DNA of 15,758 nt. Origin: Desulfoprunum sp. (GTDB lineage Bacteria; Desulfobacterota; Desulfobulbia; Desulfobulbales; Desulfocapsaceae). Within the stretch, counting starts at the first letter, position 1, and each line of letters opens with the position of its first letter. This document shows, one piece after another, positions 1 through 7,806 of the stretch. Under the pieces are notes generated by a model. That model saw nothing but the letters and a program-made list of their open reading frames with translations, was not told the DNA's origin and did not search any database. The stretch covers positions 1 through 15,758 of the forward strand of contig JAUYSF010000468.1 of the NCBI GenBank assembly GCA_030696435.1, written 5' to 3'. A program made the position numbers and the translations under genes.

Positions 1-1107
1 CCTTGGTGTCCCTTTTGCGGACAAAAGGTCGGGCGGGCAACTGATGCGGTGATTCGTAAGATGACCGAGTTCCCGGTCGGTAGCTGCCAGTGTGGGGCAG
101 TGTATAGTTGTGATTCTACTGGACATAATATTGGGGCGGCAATGGTTGAAACCCTGGTATATGCCTGTGGTGACAATTGGGACCTTGCCTGGGAGCTGAT
201 GCCTGAGGATGATTATCTGACCGGACGTGTTGAAAATTATGACGAGGTGACTCATCAGGTTATCGATATCAAGAATATTGATGGTCGACCGGTTCGAGGG
301 GTTCTGTATTTTGTCCGGCTGCATACCGAAATGACTGAGCTTGTGCGCCGCCTCAAAGAGAAAAAAGGCGTTCCTGGCAACAACATTGTTACACCTCAGC
401 ACCCTGCCGAGATTGTGCAGCAAGAGCCTCCTCTTGATAAAAAACGCATACGACTGAAGGCAACTAAACAGGCGGTGCGGGAACTGGTCGAGGCGACCGA
501 TATTGATGCTTTGGTCAGGCTTTGCCTTGATGACAAGAAAACTCTGCGCCTGCTGCAGCGATTACTCTACGATCCGATTGCAGAAAATAGGTGGCGGATA
601 GCCTGGATCATCGGTCAGGTCTGTGCCCGTGTGGCCTCACGGGAGCCCGGCCAGGTCTCGGAATTTATCCATCGTCTCTTTGAGGCCTGCTCGGACTCCG
701 CCGCTACCCCGTGGGGTATGGTCGAAACCATAGGCTATATTATATCCAGTCGACCTGATATTTTCGGGGCCTTCACCCGCTATCTTCTGCGATATCTCGG
801 TGAGGCGTCGACCCAGGTTCAAGTAATATGGGCCTTGGCGGAAATCGCCTCAAAGCGCCCGGATCTTATACGTGATACCCCTTTTTATAATTTGTTTCAT
901 TTTCTGAAGCATCCCGATCCACAGGTTCGCGGCCAAATAGCTCGATTGTGCGGCCGGATCACGGCAACAGAGGTTGCTCTGCAGCTTATGGCGCTCAAAG
1001 ACGATGAAGCTGGCCTGACCATCTGGGAAAATGGCGAGGCTGTTACAACAACAGTTGCTGCGGAGGCCGCTAAGGCTGTGGCCACGATTCATGGAGGAAA
1101 GAAGTAA
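1..1107 (+). CDS. Zinc-ribbon and HEAT-repeat protein, 5' end missing
   Basis: The reading frame is open to the first base, so the true start lies upstream; the GTG at 49 is internal, because a CPFC knuckle is encoded before it. 368 residues are visible. Residues 3-37 hold CxxC (C3, C6) and CxC (C29, C31), which looks like a small zinc ribbon. A charged, lysine-rich linker follows around residues 105-155. From about 155 to the end there are amphipathic helical repeats of HEAT type, for example the NRWRIAWIIGQV and VQVIWALAEIAS stretches. HEAT arrays are usually protein-binding scaffolds. The architecture resembles an uncharacterised family I associate with sulfate reducers (DVU0298-like), but that name is from memory. 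The stop codon overlaps the start of the next gene (TAATG), so the two are probably translationally coupled. Function is unknown. Confidence 0.8.
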   Translation, partial: PWCPFCGQKVGRATDAVIRKMTEFPVGSCQCGAVYSCDSTGHNIGAAMVETLVYACGDNWDLAWELMPEDDYLTGRVENYDEVTHQVIDIKNIDGRPVRGVLYFVRLHTEMTELVRRLKEKKGVPGNNIVTPQHPAEIVQQEPPLDKKRIRLKATKQAVRELVEATDIDALVRLCLDDKKTLRLLQRLLYDPIAENRWRIAWIIGQVCARVASREPGQVSEFIHRLFEACSDSAATPWGMVETIGYIISSRPDIFGAFTRYLLRYLGEASTQVQVIWALAEIASKRPDLIRDTPFYNLFHFLKHPDPQVRGQIARLCGRITATEVALQLMALKDDEAGLTIWENGEAVTTTVAAEAAKAVATIHGGKK

Positions 1108-1709
1108 TGAGTACAACTTTACAGGATGTCAATTCCATAGTTCCTATGACTGATTCTGCTCAAGCTGCCGGGATTGTTGATCAGGTGCGGGCAGATTATG
1201 AAGAAGGCAAGCGGTTAATAGAAAGTGGAGAGTACGCTCAGGCGGCGGTTTCGTTACACAACGCCTTGCTCGGATACGAAGAAAAAATGGATGAGGCCGG
1301 TATGGCCAATGCCTCTAATCAACTGGGGCATATCTGTCTGGCTAAAAAAGATTTCGAACAGGCCAGACAGCATTATCAAAAGGCCTGGGATATCTGTGAA
1401 AAAAAGCAGGATTCCATGAGCTTGGTCTCTTTGTTAAAAAAGTTTGTCCTGGTGTATCGGGGGATGAAACAGTACCGACAGGCGCTTGATATCTGCCTGG
1501 ACCTCTTAGATAAATATCATGCTAATAATGACCCTCAGGGGACGGTCACTGTACTGGTCGATATGGCCGAGATTTATCTGGAATCAGGTGAAAAAGCCAA
1601 GGCGGTCGACGCCTATCGCACGGTAGCTTCAATCCACAACAATTTCAAACATCATACTACTGCCGAGAGTTTTGCCCAGAAGGCCAAAGAGCTTGAAGAG
1701 GCTGCCTGA
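1107..1709 (+). CDS. Tetratricopeptide-repeat (TPR) protein, function unknown
   Basis: A 200-residue protein with no signal peptide or membrane segment. After a low-complexity N-terminus of about 30 residues it consists of TPR-like helix pairs: EEGKRLIESGEYAQAAVSLHNA, ANASNQLGHICLAKKDFEQARQ, a weaker LVSLLKKFVLVYRGMKQYRQAL, and VLVDMAEIYLESGEKAKAVDAY. These give four or more repeats covering almost the whole protein, so it is likely an adaptor rather than an enzyme. The ATG overlaps the previous stop by one base and is preceded by GGAGG at 1093-1097, which supports the start and suggests coupled expression with the HEAT-repeat protein. Two adjacent helical-repeat scaffold proteins may form a complex; this is inference. 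ribE begins only 20 bases later, so one transcript could cover all of them. Confidence 0.85.
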   Translation: MSTTLQDVNSIVPMTDSAQAAGIVDQVRADYEEGKRLIESGEYAQAAVSLHNALLGYEEKMDEAGMANASNQLGHICLAKKDFEQARQHYQKAWDICEKKQDSMSLVSLLKKFVLVYRGMKQYRQALDICLDLLDKYHANNDPQGTVTVLVDMAEIYLESGEKAKAVDAYRTVASIHNNFKHHTTAESFAQKAKELEEAA

Positions 1710-1729
1710 AACAGGCAGAACGGAATTCG

Positions 1730-2398
1730 ATGTTTACCGGAATAATCGAGGGATATGGCAGGCTTCTCGGAAAGCGGGCGATTGGCGGCGGCATGGCCTT
1801 TGATTTCGAAGCCGGCTTTGAGCTCAACGATCCCGAGGAAGGTGAATCTATCGCCGTGAACGGGGTCTGTCTTACAGCTTATGGTATTTCGGAACGCCGT
1901 TTCAGTGCGGATGTCTCTCCGGAGACTCTTTCGCGGACCCACCTGGGACGTCTTGGCGTCGGTGGGCTGGTCAATATGGAACGAGCCTTGCGGCTCTCCG
2001 ACAGATTGGGGGGGCATCTGGTCTCAGGGCATGTGGACTGTGTTGCCACCGTCAAGGGGCACAAGACCGTCGGTAATTACACTCTTTTCACCTTTTCATT
2101 GCCCAAAGGGCAAAGTCGCTATATTGTCGAGAAGGGCTCAGTCGCCATCGACGGGGTCAGTCTCACCGTAAACTCGTGCTCTCCGGGTGAGTTCTCCGTG
2201 TCCATTATCCCTCATACCTTGAAAATGACGACATTGGGCGTTCTGCAGGTGGGGAGCCTTGTCAACATCGAGGTAGATCTTATTGGTAAATATGTTGAGA
2301 AACTCCTTGGACCTCATGTGCCTTCCGGTGCAGATCAAGGCAGTGTCGGCAGCAAGATCGATACCGCGTTTCTTGCAGAACACGGGTTTTTTAAATAG
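1730..2398 (+). CDS. ribE: Riboflavin synthase, alpha subunit
   Basis: This cytoplasmic enzyme performs the last step of riboflavin synthesis: dismutation of two 6,7-dimethyl-8-ribityllumazine molecules to riboflavin and a pyrimidine product that is recycled. The 222-residue protein starts with the hallmark MFTGIIE and has the expected tandem lumazine-binding beta-barrel domains. The first holds GESIAVNGVCLT and the second holds KGSVAIDGVSLTVN, with GGHLVSGHVD leading into it. C-terminal residues IGKYVEKLL match the trimerisation helix of the family. Length is normal. There is no strong Shine-Dalgarno sequence (only a weak CGGAA before the ATG). It lies 20 bases after the TPR gene and 38 bases before ribBA. 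Some authors call this gene ribC. Confidence 0.97.
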   Translation: MFTGIIEGYGRLLGKRAIGGGMAFDFEAGFELNDPEEGESIAVNGVCLTAYGISERRFSADVSPETLSRTHLGRLGVGGLVNMERALRLSDRLGGHLVSGHVDCVATVKGHKTVGNYTLFTFSLPKGQSRYIVEKGSVAIDGVSLTVNSCSPGEFSVSIIPHTLKMTTLGVLQVGSLVNIEVDLIGKYVEKLLGPHVPSGADQGSVGSKIDTAFLAEHGFFK

Positions 2399-2436
2399 AC
2401 GGTTGCTCGAACCATAACCTTTAACGTGTGAATATT

Positions 2437-3648
2437 ATGGCAGTAAGTTCAATTGAAGAAGTGATAGGAGACATCAGGGCCGGGAAGATGATCATTCTGG
2501 TTGACGATGAAGACCGGGAGAATGAAGGTGATCTCTGCATGGCGGCCGAGGCCGTCACCGATGAGGCGATCAATTTCATGGCAACCCATGGCCGAGGGCT
2601 GATCTGCCTGACCCTGAGTCCCGATCTGGTTGATAAATTAAAACTGCCGATGATGGTCAGAGACAACAGATCGCCGTACGGGACCGGTTTTACGATCAGC
2701 ATCGAGGCGAAAACAGGCGTCTCCACAGGAATATCGGCTGCTGACAGGGCCCGCACCGTGCAGGCGGCGGTGGCTTCGGATGCCAAACCGAGCGATCTTG
2801 TGAGCCCAGGGCATATATTTCCCTTACGGGCCAAAGAAGGGGGAGTGCTGGTCCGGACCGGGCAGACCGAGGGCTCTGTTGATCTCGCGCGGCTTGCCGG
2901 GATGACCACGGCGGGAGTTATCTGTGAGATAATGAATGACGACGGAACCATGTCCCGGATGCCGGATCTGGAAAGATTTGCTGAAAAACATGGTATCAAG
3001 ATCGCGACCATCGCTGATTTGGTTGCTTACCGACTGCGGCAGGATATCCTAGTGCACCGGGCTGCGGAAGCCCGTGTCCCTACCGAACATGCGGGTGAAT
3101 TCACGGCCATCGTGTACACCAACGATGTCGACGAACATGAGCATCTTGCCCTGGTAAAGGGAGATATTTCCAAGGTCGAAAGAGTTCTGGTCCGGGTTCA
3201 TTCCGAGTGCCTCACCGGAGATGTCTTTAGTTCATCGAGATGTGATTGCGGCCTACAGCTGAATGCGGCCATGCAGATGATTGATCAGGAGGGCTGTGGG
3301 GTCATTCTCTATATGCGACAGGAAGGCCGGGGTATAGGTTTGGTCAATAAACTCAAGGCCTATGCTTTGCAGGATGAAGAAGGAATGGATACCGTAGAAG
3401 CCAATATCAGCCTGGGGTTCAAGGCAGATTTGCGGGATTATGGTATCGGCGCTCAGATTCTCCGGGACCTGGGAGTGAGCAAGATGGCCTTATTGACCAA
3501 CAATCCCAAAAAGATTGTCGGCCTTGAAGGCTACGGAATTGAGGTGGTGGCTCGATTTCCTATTGAGATCATGGCAAATGCTGAGAATAAGAGTTATCTG
3601 CAGTGCAAGCGTGATCGAATGGGGCATTTGATCGAGGTAATGGATTAA
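2437..3648 (+). CDS. ribBA: Bifunctional DHBP synthase / GTP cyclohydrolase II
   Basis: A 403-residue fusion feeding both branches of riboflavin synthesis. The N-terminal half (about 1-200) is 3,4-dihydroxy-2-butanone-4-phosphate synthase: [11 protein letters not shown] carries the metal-binding acidic cluster, followed by THGRGLICL and [11 protein letters not shown]. The C-terminal half is GTP cyclohydrolase II: the zinc ligands are C258, C269 and C271 (ECLTGD...SRCDCG), then RQEGRGIGL, the DYGIGAQIL segment with the conserved tyrosine, and [11 protein letters not shown] near the end. I chose the ATG at 2437 because the protein then begins [10 protein letters not shown] as homologues do; a GTG at 2428 would add three residues, and neither start has a clear ribosome site. 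One oddity: the usual GHTEA metal-ligand motif of the synthase half reads GQTEG (Q143). Confidence 0.96.
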   Translation: MAVSSIEEVIGDIRAGKMIILVDDEDRENEGDLCMAAEAVTDEAINFMATHGRGLICLTLSPDLVDKLKLPMMVRDNRSPYGTGFTISIEAKTGVSTGISAADRARTVQAAVASDAKPSDLVSPGHIFPLRAKEGGVLVRTGQTEGSVDLARLAGMTTAGVICEIMNDDGTMSRMPDLERFAEKHGIKIATIADLVAYRLRQDILVHRAAEARVPTEHAGEFTAIVYTNDVDEHEHLALVKGDISKVERVLVRVHSECLTGDVFSSSRCDCGLQLNAAMQMIDQEGCGVILYMRQEGRGIGLVNKLKAYALQDEEGMDTVEANISLGFKADLRDYGIGAQILRDLGVSKMALLTNNPKKIVGLEGYGIEVVARFPIEIMANAENKSYLQCKRDRMGHLIEVMD

Positions 3649-3708
3649 TCACCAGGCCTAATCTCTGATTGGAACTGGACAATATGTACATCTTGTAGGT
3701 GAGCAGGT

Positions 3709-4176
3709 ATGGCGAATATTATAGAAGGAAATCTCAAGGCGGATGGAAAGAAGTTTGCAATCGTTGTAGCCCGGTTTAACTCCTTTATCTGCGAAAAACT
3801 CCTGGAAGGGGCTGTGGACACCCTTTTACGCTCCGGAGCTCTCAGTTCGGATATCGACGTGGCCAGGGTGCCCGGGGCCTTTGAAATTCCGTTGATTGCC
3901 AAGAAGATGGCGAGTTCGCACAAATATGATGCGGTAATCGTTCTCGGTGTTGTCATACGGGGGGCAACGCCACATTTTGATGTGGTAGTCAATGAGGTGT
4001 CAAAAGGATCTGCCCAAGTGGGTCTGGAAACCGGGGTGCCGGTACTTTTTGGGGTTTTGACCACGGAGACCATTGAGCAGGCCATCGAGCGGAGCGGCAC
4101 CAAGGCAGGTAATAAAGGGTCGGAGGTAGCAACTGCGGCCATAGAAATGGCCAATCTGATCACCAACCTCATGTAA
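3709..4176 (+). CDS. ribH: 6,7-dimethyl-8-ribityllumazine synthase
   Basis: It condenses the RibBA product 3,4-dihydroxy-2-butanone 4-phosphate with the ribitylaminopyrimidine to form lumazine, the substrate of RibE. The 155-residue protein has all family landmarks in order: the substrate-binding VARFN near residue 23, [20 protein letters not shown] with the proposed catalytic histidine H89, [17 protein letters not shown], and [10 protein letters not shown] binding phosphate. Length is typical for the subunit of the 60-mer (icosahedral) or pentameric forms. The ATG follows an AGGTGAGCAGG region that can serve as ribosome site. It is 60 bases after ribBA, and that gap shows no terminator, so it is likely on the same transcript. 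Confidence 0.97.
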   Translation: MANIIEGNLKADGKKFAIVVARFNSFICEKLLEGAVDTLLRSGALSSDIDVARVPGAFEIPLIAKKMASSHKYDAVIVLGVVIRGATPHFDVVVNEVSKGSAQVGLETGVPVLFGVLTTETIEQAIERSGTKAGNKGSEVATAAIEMANLITNLM

Positions 4177-4388
4177 GCTGTCGTTTAAAAATAACCACAG
4201 CATTGAGATACCGTAACGAAATTGTCGGAAATGTAATGGTTATTGTGTAACGTCCCCTAAGTTTGGCCGGCCTTCATCTGTGGTTGAGTCTTGCAATAGC
4301 TTTTATTGGAGTTATTGCCGACGGTTGTTTTTTGTAAGCAACAGATATAGCTCAGGCTTCATTTTTAATCTAACGGTCCGGTCCAATT
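4177..4388 (+). promoter_or_regulatory. ribH-nusB spacer with competing RNA pairings (possible leader)
   Basis: This 212-base gap has no gene. The segment at 4190-4200 (AATAACCACAG) can pair perfectly over 8 bases with TGGTTATT at 4237-4244, or over 8 different bases (4193-4200) with CTGTGGTT at 4278-4285; the two pairings exclude each other. There is also a GGCCGGCC palindrome around 4265-4272 and a 6-bp inverted repeat at 4293-4298/4313-4318. I found no terminator T-run and no convincing promoter hexamers. A regulatory leader for nusB is possible but unproven. Confidence 0.25.
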
Positions 4389-4814
4389 ATGGGAATTCGT
4401 CGACAATCACGCGAGGCTGCCATGCAGTTCCTCTTTCAGGATGATTTTTATCTTGAAAAAGAGAGGGCCCTGGATGATCTCCAGGAGAGCTTCGAATTTT
4501 TCTGTAGTCTATTTCAGATAAGTAGAAAGGGTCGTTCCTATGCCATTGAATTGCTAGAAAAAACCATAAAAAATAGAGGCCAGATTGACGGACTGATAGC
4601 TGCAGCAGCGGTCAACTGGCGATTGCAGAGGATTGCCGCGGCAGACCGCAATGTGTTGAGACTGGCGGTGTGCGAGATGCTCTTTAGTGATGATGTGCCG
4701 GATGAAGTCGCTATCAATGAAGCGGTTGAGATAGCCAGGCGGTTTGGCGGCGATGATTCTCCGTCCTTTGTCAATGGTGTCCTTGACGCGGTAAGAAAAA
4801 TCTTACGTGGATAA
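4389..4814 (+). CDS. nusB: Transcription antitermination factor NusB
   Basis: NusB with NusE (ribosomal protein S10) binds boxA RNA and helps RNA polymerase pass terminators in rRNA operons. The 141-residue all-helical protein has the family's N-terminal RRQSREAAMQFLFQ and the C-terminal block NWRLQRIAAADRNVLRLAVCEM, PDEVAINEAVEIARRFG and SFVNGVLDAVRK. Length is normal. The ribH-nusB neighbourhood is very common in bacteria and supports both calls. The ATG at 4389 is the only start that keeps the conserved arginine-rich N-terminus, although no good Shine-Dalgarno sequence precedes it. A 212-base gap separates it from ribH, so it may have its own promoter. Confidence 0.96.
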   Translation: MGIRRQSREAAMQFLFQDDFYLEKERALDDLQESFEFFCSLFQISRKGRSYAIELLEKTIKNRGQIDGLIAAAAVNWRLQRIAAADRNVLRLAVCEMLFSDDVPDEVAINEAVEIARRFGGDDSPSFVNGVLDAVRKILRG

Positions 4815-4925
4815 TTCAGTGCCGACCCGTGGTTCTTGCATTTTCAGTGAATTCCTATTGCATCAGGAGGAGAGAGACATTATTCGGGATTTCACAATGT
4901 ATATTTCGGGAGTTTTTTGAAGGTA

Positions 4926-7064
4926 ATGGCGGCCTCACCAACGGAAAAAAACCGACCTGGTTTTACGCAGGAATCACTTGCTGTCTTAGGTATTTTCCTG
5001 GCTGCCTTCCTGTTTCTCAGTCTTTTGTCGCGAACTCTTGCCTCAGAAAAAAATTGGTGTGGTGAGATAGGGGCATTTATATCTCACATCCTGATCAGTT
5101 TTACTGGTTGGGGTGCCTATCTTTTTTCTGCCTTGCTTTTTATCTTTGCCCTTTTCTTTTTCAGTCCCAGGATGTCATTTAACCGGCTTCCGCATGTCTC
5201 CGTCGGCCTGACGGGCGCCATTGTCTCATTCTGCGGACTGCTCTCTGCTCTTTCGATGAAAGAACCATCCCTCATTGAGGCCGGTGGTTTTCTCGGGCGG
5301 TCTACCTTTTCCTATCTCGGGTCTTTTATCGGTGGGCCGGGTGCCATCCTTTTTCTGGTCCTTGTCTTCCTTATCTCCCTGATGCTTTCCACGCAATTTT
5401 CGCCCTATCAACTTGTAAGGTTAATATGGCGAATTATTAGAGGTATTTTCCTGCTGTTATTTGGTCGTGCGGTTGGAAGGCAGGAAGTAGTGCTGAAAAA
5501 TGAAGGCAACAGGGCTGGTCTGCGTTCTGTGAGAGAACCGCGACCTGTAGTGGACATACCTGTGACACCAGTTGCCACGGTTCCATTGGTCAAAGAGCCA
5601 CCTAAACCTCTGTCTGCTTCCAATCGCGACGAAAAAAATCCGGCGAAACCCTTGGCACGAGGTGACTGGGAATTACCGCCACTGTCGCTTTTGGATGCCA
5701 ATAAACAAGTGCAGGAGCACATTGATAAAGAAATCTATTACAAGATATCGCAACAATTGGAGCAGCAGTTAGGGAATTTTGGTGTCTCAGGTAAGGTGAT
5801 CGGAATCTCGCCAGGTCCGGTGGTAACCACTTACGAATACGCCCCTGCCCCAGGTATAAAGATAAATAAAATCGTAGGATTGGCAGATGATATAGCCTTG
5901 GGGCTCAGGGCTATATCGGTGCGCGTAGTTGGTTCTGTACCCGGCAAGGCGGCGCTTGGTATAGAAATCCCGAATGAAAAAAGGCAGATTGTCTATATCA
6001 GGGATTTGATTGGTGCTGAGAACTATCGAAAAAATTCAGATAAGTTGAGTATCGCTCTGGGGCTTGATGTGGTTGGCAGCCTGGCGATGGCTAATCTGGC
6101 CAAGATGCCACACCTGTTAATTGCTGGAGCGACGGGGGCCGGGAAGAGTGTCGGGATCAATACTATTATTGCCTCGATTCTCTTTAATGCCACACCTGCC
6201 GAGGTGCGGTTTCTTATGATCGATCCTAAACGTATCGAATTATCCGGTTACGAGGGCATACCTCATTTGCTGCACCCTGTCGTTGTAGACCCGCGCTTGG
6301 CTTCACGGGCTTTGAACTGGGCGGTGCGTGAGATGGAACGCCGATACAGATTGCTCGAAGAGGCCAAGGTGAAAAGTTTTGATTCGTATAATGAACATTC
6401 TAAGGAAAAGTTACCCTATATTGTCGTTATTGTAGATGAACTTGCAGATTTGATGATGGTGGCTTCGAAGGATGTGGAGACCGCCATAGCAAGACTTGCT
6501 CAGATGGCAAGAGCAGCGGGAATCCATCTTATTCTTGCGACCCAACGTCCGTCGGTTGATGTTCTGACTGGTTTGATAAAGGCCAATTTCCCAACTCGTA
6601 TATCCTTTAAAGTCTCTTCTAAGATAGATTCCAGGACAATCCTCGATGCCTCTGGCGCAGAGCACCTTCTGGGCGCCGGTGATATGCTCCTCCTGGCTCC
6701 TGGAACCTCGAACATTAAACGGATTCACGGGGCGTATATATCGGAGGCTGAAACCTCAAGAGTGGTCGAATTTCTGAAGAAACAGGGGAGTTCCGTTTAC
6801 GATGAGTCGATCATCGAGGAGATTGAGTCTGATAATGAGCCGAATGGCTCTGACGAAGACACAGATTTTGATGAGCGTTACGATGAAGCTGTGGCTATTG
6901 TCACCGAGTCTGGACAGGCCTCGATTTCCATGATCCAGAGAAGATTACGGGTAGGATATAACCGGGCTGCCCGGATGATAGAAACCATGGAGCAGGAGGG
7001 GCTCATCGGCCCCGCGGATGGAGCTAAGGCCCGGGAAGTATTGGTGCGAAACAACTATACATAG
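4926..7064 (+). CDS. ftsK: DNA translocase FtsK
   Basis: A septum-anchored motor that pumps chromosome DNA and assists dimer resolution at division. Numbering from the ATG at 4926 (712 residues): about four hydrophobic membrane segments lie between residues 18 and 160, then a short proline-rich linker (about 190-245), which is brief compared with E. coli FtsK and closer to SpoIIIE. The alpha/beta motor follows, with Walker A GATGAGKS at 401-408 and Walker B VVIVDE ending at D504-E505. The C-terminal gamma winged-helix domain (about 649-712, RYDEAVAIVTESGQASISMIQRRLRVGYNRAARMI) reads KOPS polarity sequences in this family. An in-frame TTG at 4917 lies four bases after GGGAG and would add three residues; the true start is one of these two. 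The gene ends 264 bases before aprB. Confidence 0.96.
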   Translation: MAASPTEKNRPGFTQESLAVLGIFLAAFLFLSLLSRTLASEKNWCGEIGAFISHILISFTGWGAYLFSALLFIFALFFFSPRMSFNRLPHVSVGLTGAIVSFCGLLSALSMKEPSLIEAGGFLGRSTFSYLGSFIGGPGAILFLVLVFLISLMLSTQFSPYQLVRLIWRIIRGIFLLLFGRAVGRQEVVLKNEGNRAGLRSVREPRPVVDIPVTPVATVPLVKEPPKPLSASNRDEKNPAKPLARGDWELPPLSLLDANKQVQEHIDKEIYYKISQQLEQQLGNFGVSGKVIGISPGPVVTTYEYAPAPGIKINKIVGLADDIALGLRAISVRVVGSVPGKAALGIEIPNEKRQIVYIRDLIGAENYRKNSDKLSIALGLDVVGSLAMANLAKMPHLLIAGATGAGKSVGINTIIASILFNATPAEVRFLMIDPKRIELSGYEGIPHLLHPVVVDPRLASRALNWAVREMERRYRLLEEAKVKSFDSYNEHSKEKLPYIVVIVDELADLMMVASKDVETAIARLAQMARAAGIHLILATQRPSVDVLTGLIKANFPTRISFKVSSKIDSRTILDASGAEHLLGAGDMLLLAPGTSNIKRIHGAYISEAETSRVVEFLKKQGSSVYDESIIEEIESDNEPNGSDEDTDFDERYDEAVAIVTESGQASISMIQRRLRVGYNRAARMIETMEQEGLIGPADGAKAREVLVRNNYT

Positions 7065-7094
7065 TCATTCAGAAAATCCTCTCATTAATTTGTC

Positions 7095-7123
7095 TTGACA
7101 ATTATTGGGCAACAAATTATAAA
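7095..7123 (+). promoter_or_regulatory. Near-consensus sigma-70-type promoter of aprBA
   Basis: A perfect -35 hexamer TTGACA (7095-7100), a 17-base spacer and a -10 TATAAA (7118-7123; five of six match) lie 205 bases upstream of aprB. Transcription would start near 7130. The region after the -10 is A/T-rich, unlike a stringent-control discriminator. It is the best promoter match I found in the window along with the tRNA one, which fits the very high expression known for APS reductase. An inverted repeat (TTGTC-TT-GACAA, 7090-7101) overlaps the -35 and could be an operator. Confidence 0.75.
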
Positions 7124-7190
7124 AAAACTCTTGGAAAAAATGAGCAGTCATTCATTCTTTTCTACTTGAATTTACTTCGCAGTGTCAATT

Positions 7191-7315
7191 GGCAGTCTCC
7201 GTTGTTCGCAAGAAAAACGGGCATACTGTCAAGATGTGGTTTTTGCAGTAACTAGGATTGAGTATAGGTTTAGTGGGTCCTGTGTGTGCAGGATCACAAC
7301 AGTTAAAAAAAACTG
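7191..7315 (+). promoter_or_regulatory. Structured 5' leader of aprB
   Basis: The untranslated leader of about 200 bases holds three potential stem-loops. One is 7191-7230: an outer 6-bp stem GGCAGT/ACTGTC with one G-U pair and an inner perfect 5-bp stem CCGTT/AACGG. The second is 7278-7293: TCCTG/CAGGA with a TGTGTG loop. The third is 7300-7315: CAGTT/AACTG with an all-A loop, directly before the ribosome site AGGAGG at 7316-7321. I do not recognise a known riboswitch. The structures may stabilise a highly expressed mRNA or hold regulation. Confidence 0.4.
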
Positions 7316-7328
7316 AGGAGGTAGTTTA

Positions 7329-7745
7329 ATGCCAAGTTATGTAGATCCTTCCAAGTGTGATGGCTGCAAAGGTGGAGACAAAACCGCATGCATGTACATC
7401 TGTCCCAATGATCTTATGGTCCTTGAGAAAACAGAGATGAAGGCTTATAACCAAGAGCCTGATGCATGTTGGGAGTGTTACTCCTGTGTCAAGATCTGTC
7501 CGCAGGGTGCAATTTTTGTCCGCGGTTACGATGACTTCGTACCTATGGGTGGCCAGGTTCATCCAATGCGTAGTGCTGACTCCATCATGTGGACGGTCAA
7601 GTTTCGTAATGGCAACCTGAAACGGTTCAAATTCCCTGTGCGTACCACTGCTGAAGGCGCGGCAAATGCTTATGTAGATCAGAAAGGCGCTAGTCTCGAC
7701 GATGAATGTCTGCTTCTTGAGGCAAATCTTCCTACCCCGAAATAA
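7329..7745 (+). CDS. aprB: Adenylylsulfate (APS) reductase, beta subunit
   Basis: The iron-sulfur subunit of dissimilatory APS reductase, passing electrons to or from the FAD in AprA in the cytoplasm. The 138-residue protein has two [4Fe-4S] sites: C10, C13, C21 and C25 with the longer insert typical of AprB cluster I, and C47, C50, C53 and C57 (CWECYSCVKICP) for cluster II. W48 matches the tryptophan known in this family for electron transfer. The C-terminal part (VRTTAEGAANAY onward) is the tail that embraces AprA; it is slightly shorter than in some Desulfovibrio and Archaeoglobus proteins. AGGAGG lies 7 bases before the ATG, an ideal ribosome site. It is the first gene of the aprBA unit, 61 bases before aprA. 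Confidence 0.98.
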   Translation: MPSYVDPSKCDGCKGGDKTACMYICPNDLMVLEKTEMKAYNQEPDACWECYSCVKICPQGAIFVRGYDDFVPMGGQVHPMRSADSIMWTVKFRNGNLKRFKFPVRTTAEGAANAYVDQKGASLDDECLLLEANLPTPK

Positions 7746-7806
7746 TCTCGGTTAGGAAACAACGCGAAATTCCAAACAGAATCTTTAGTACATAAGGAGA
7801 TGTAAT

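Noticed and set aside
2421..3011. 196-codon open frame on the - strand opposite ribBA
   Set aside because: A serine/isoleucine-rich antisense translation of a conserved enzyme, with no supporting features.
1710..3708. FMN riboswitch for the riboflavin genes
   Set aside because: The gaps before ribE (20 bases), ribBA (38) and ribH (60) are too short for the element, and no conserved fold is seen; one could lie upstream of the window.
3645..4172. 175-codon open frame on the - strand opposite ribH
   Set aside because: It is antisense to a conserved gene over almost its whole length and has no ribosome site or recognisable domain.
4897..4920. Seven-codon frame just before ftsK, possible leader peptide
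   Set aside because: It lacks a properly spaced ribosome site and is short enough to occur by chance.
4829..5065. 78-codon + strand frame at the start of ftsK
   Set aside because: It overlaps the ftsK N-terminus in another frame and matches no family.
7065..7328. sat (sulfate adenylyltransferase) or another small gene before aprB
   Set aside because: No frame of useful length with a ribosome site is present; the gap holds only promoter and leader.
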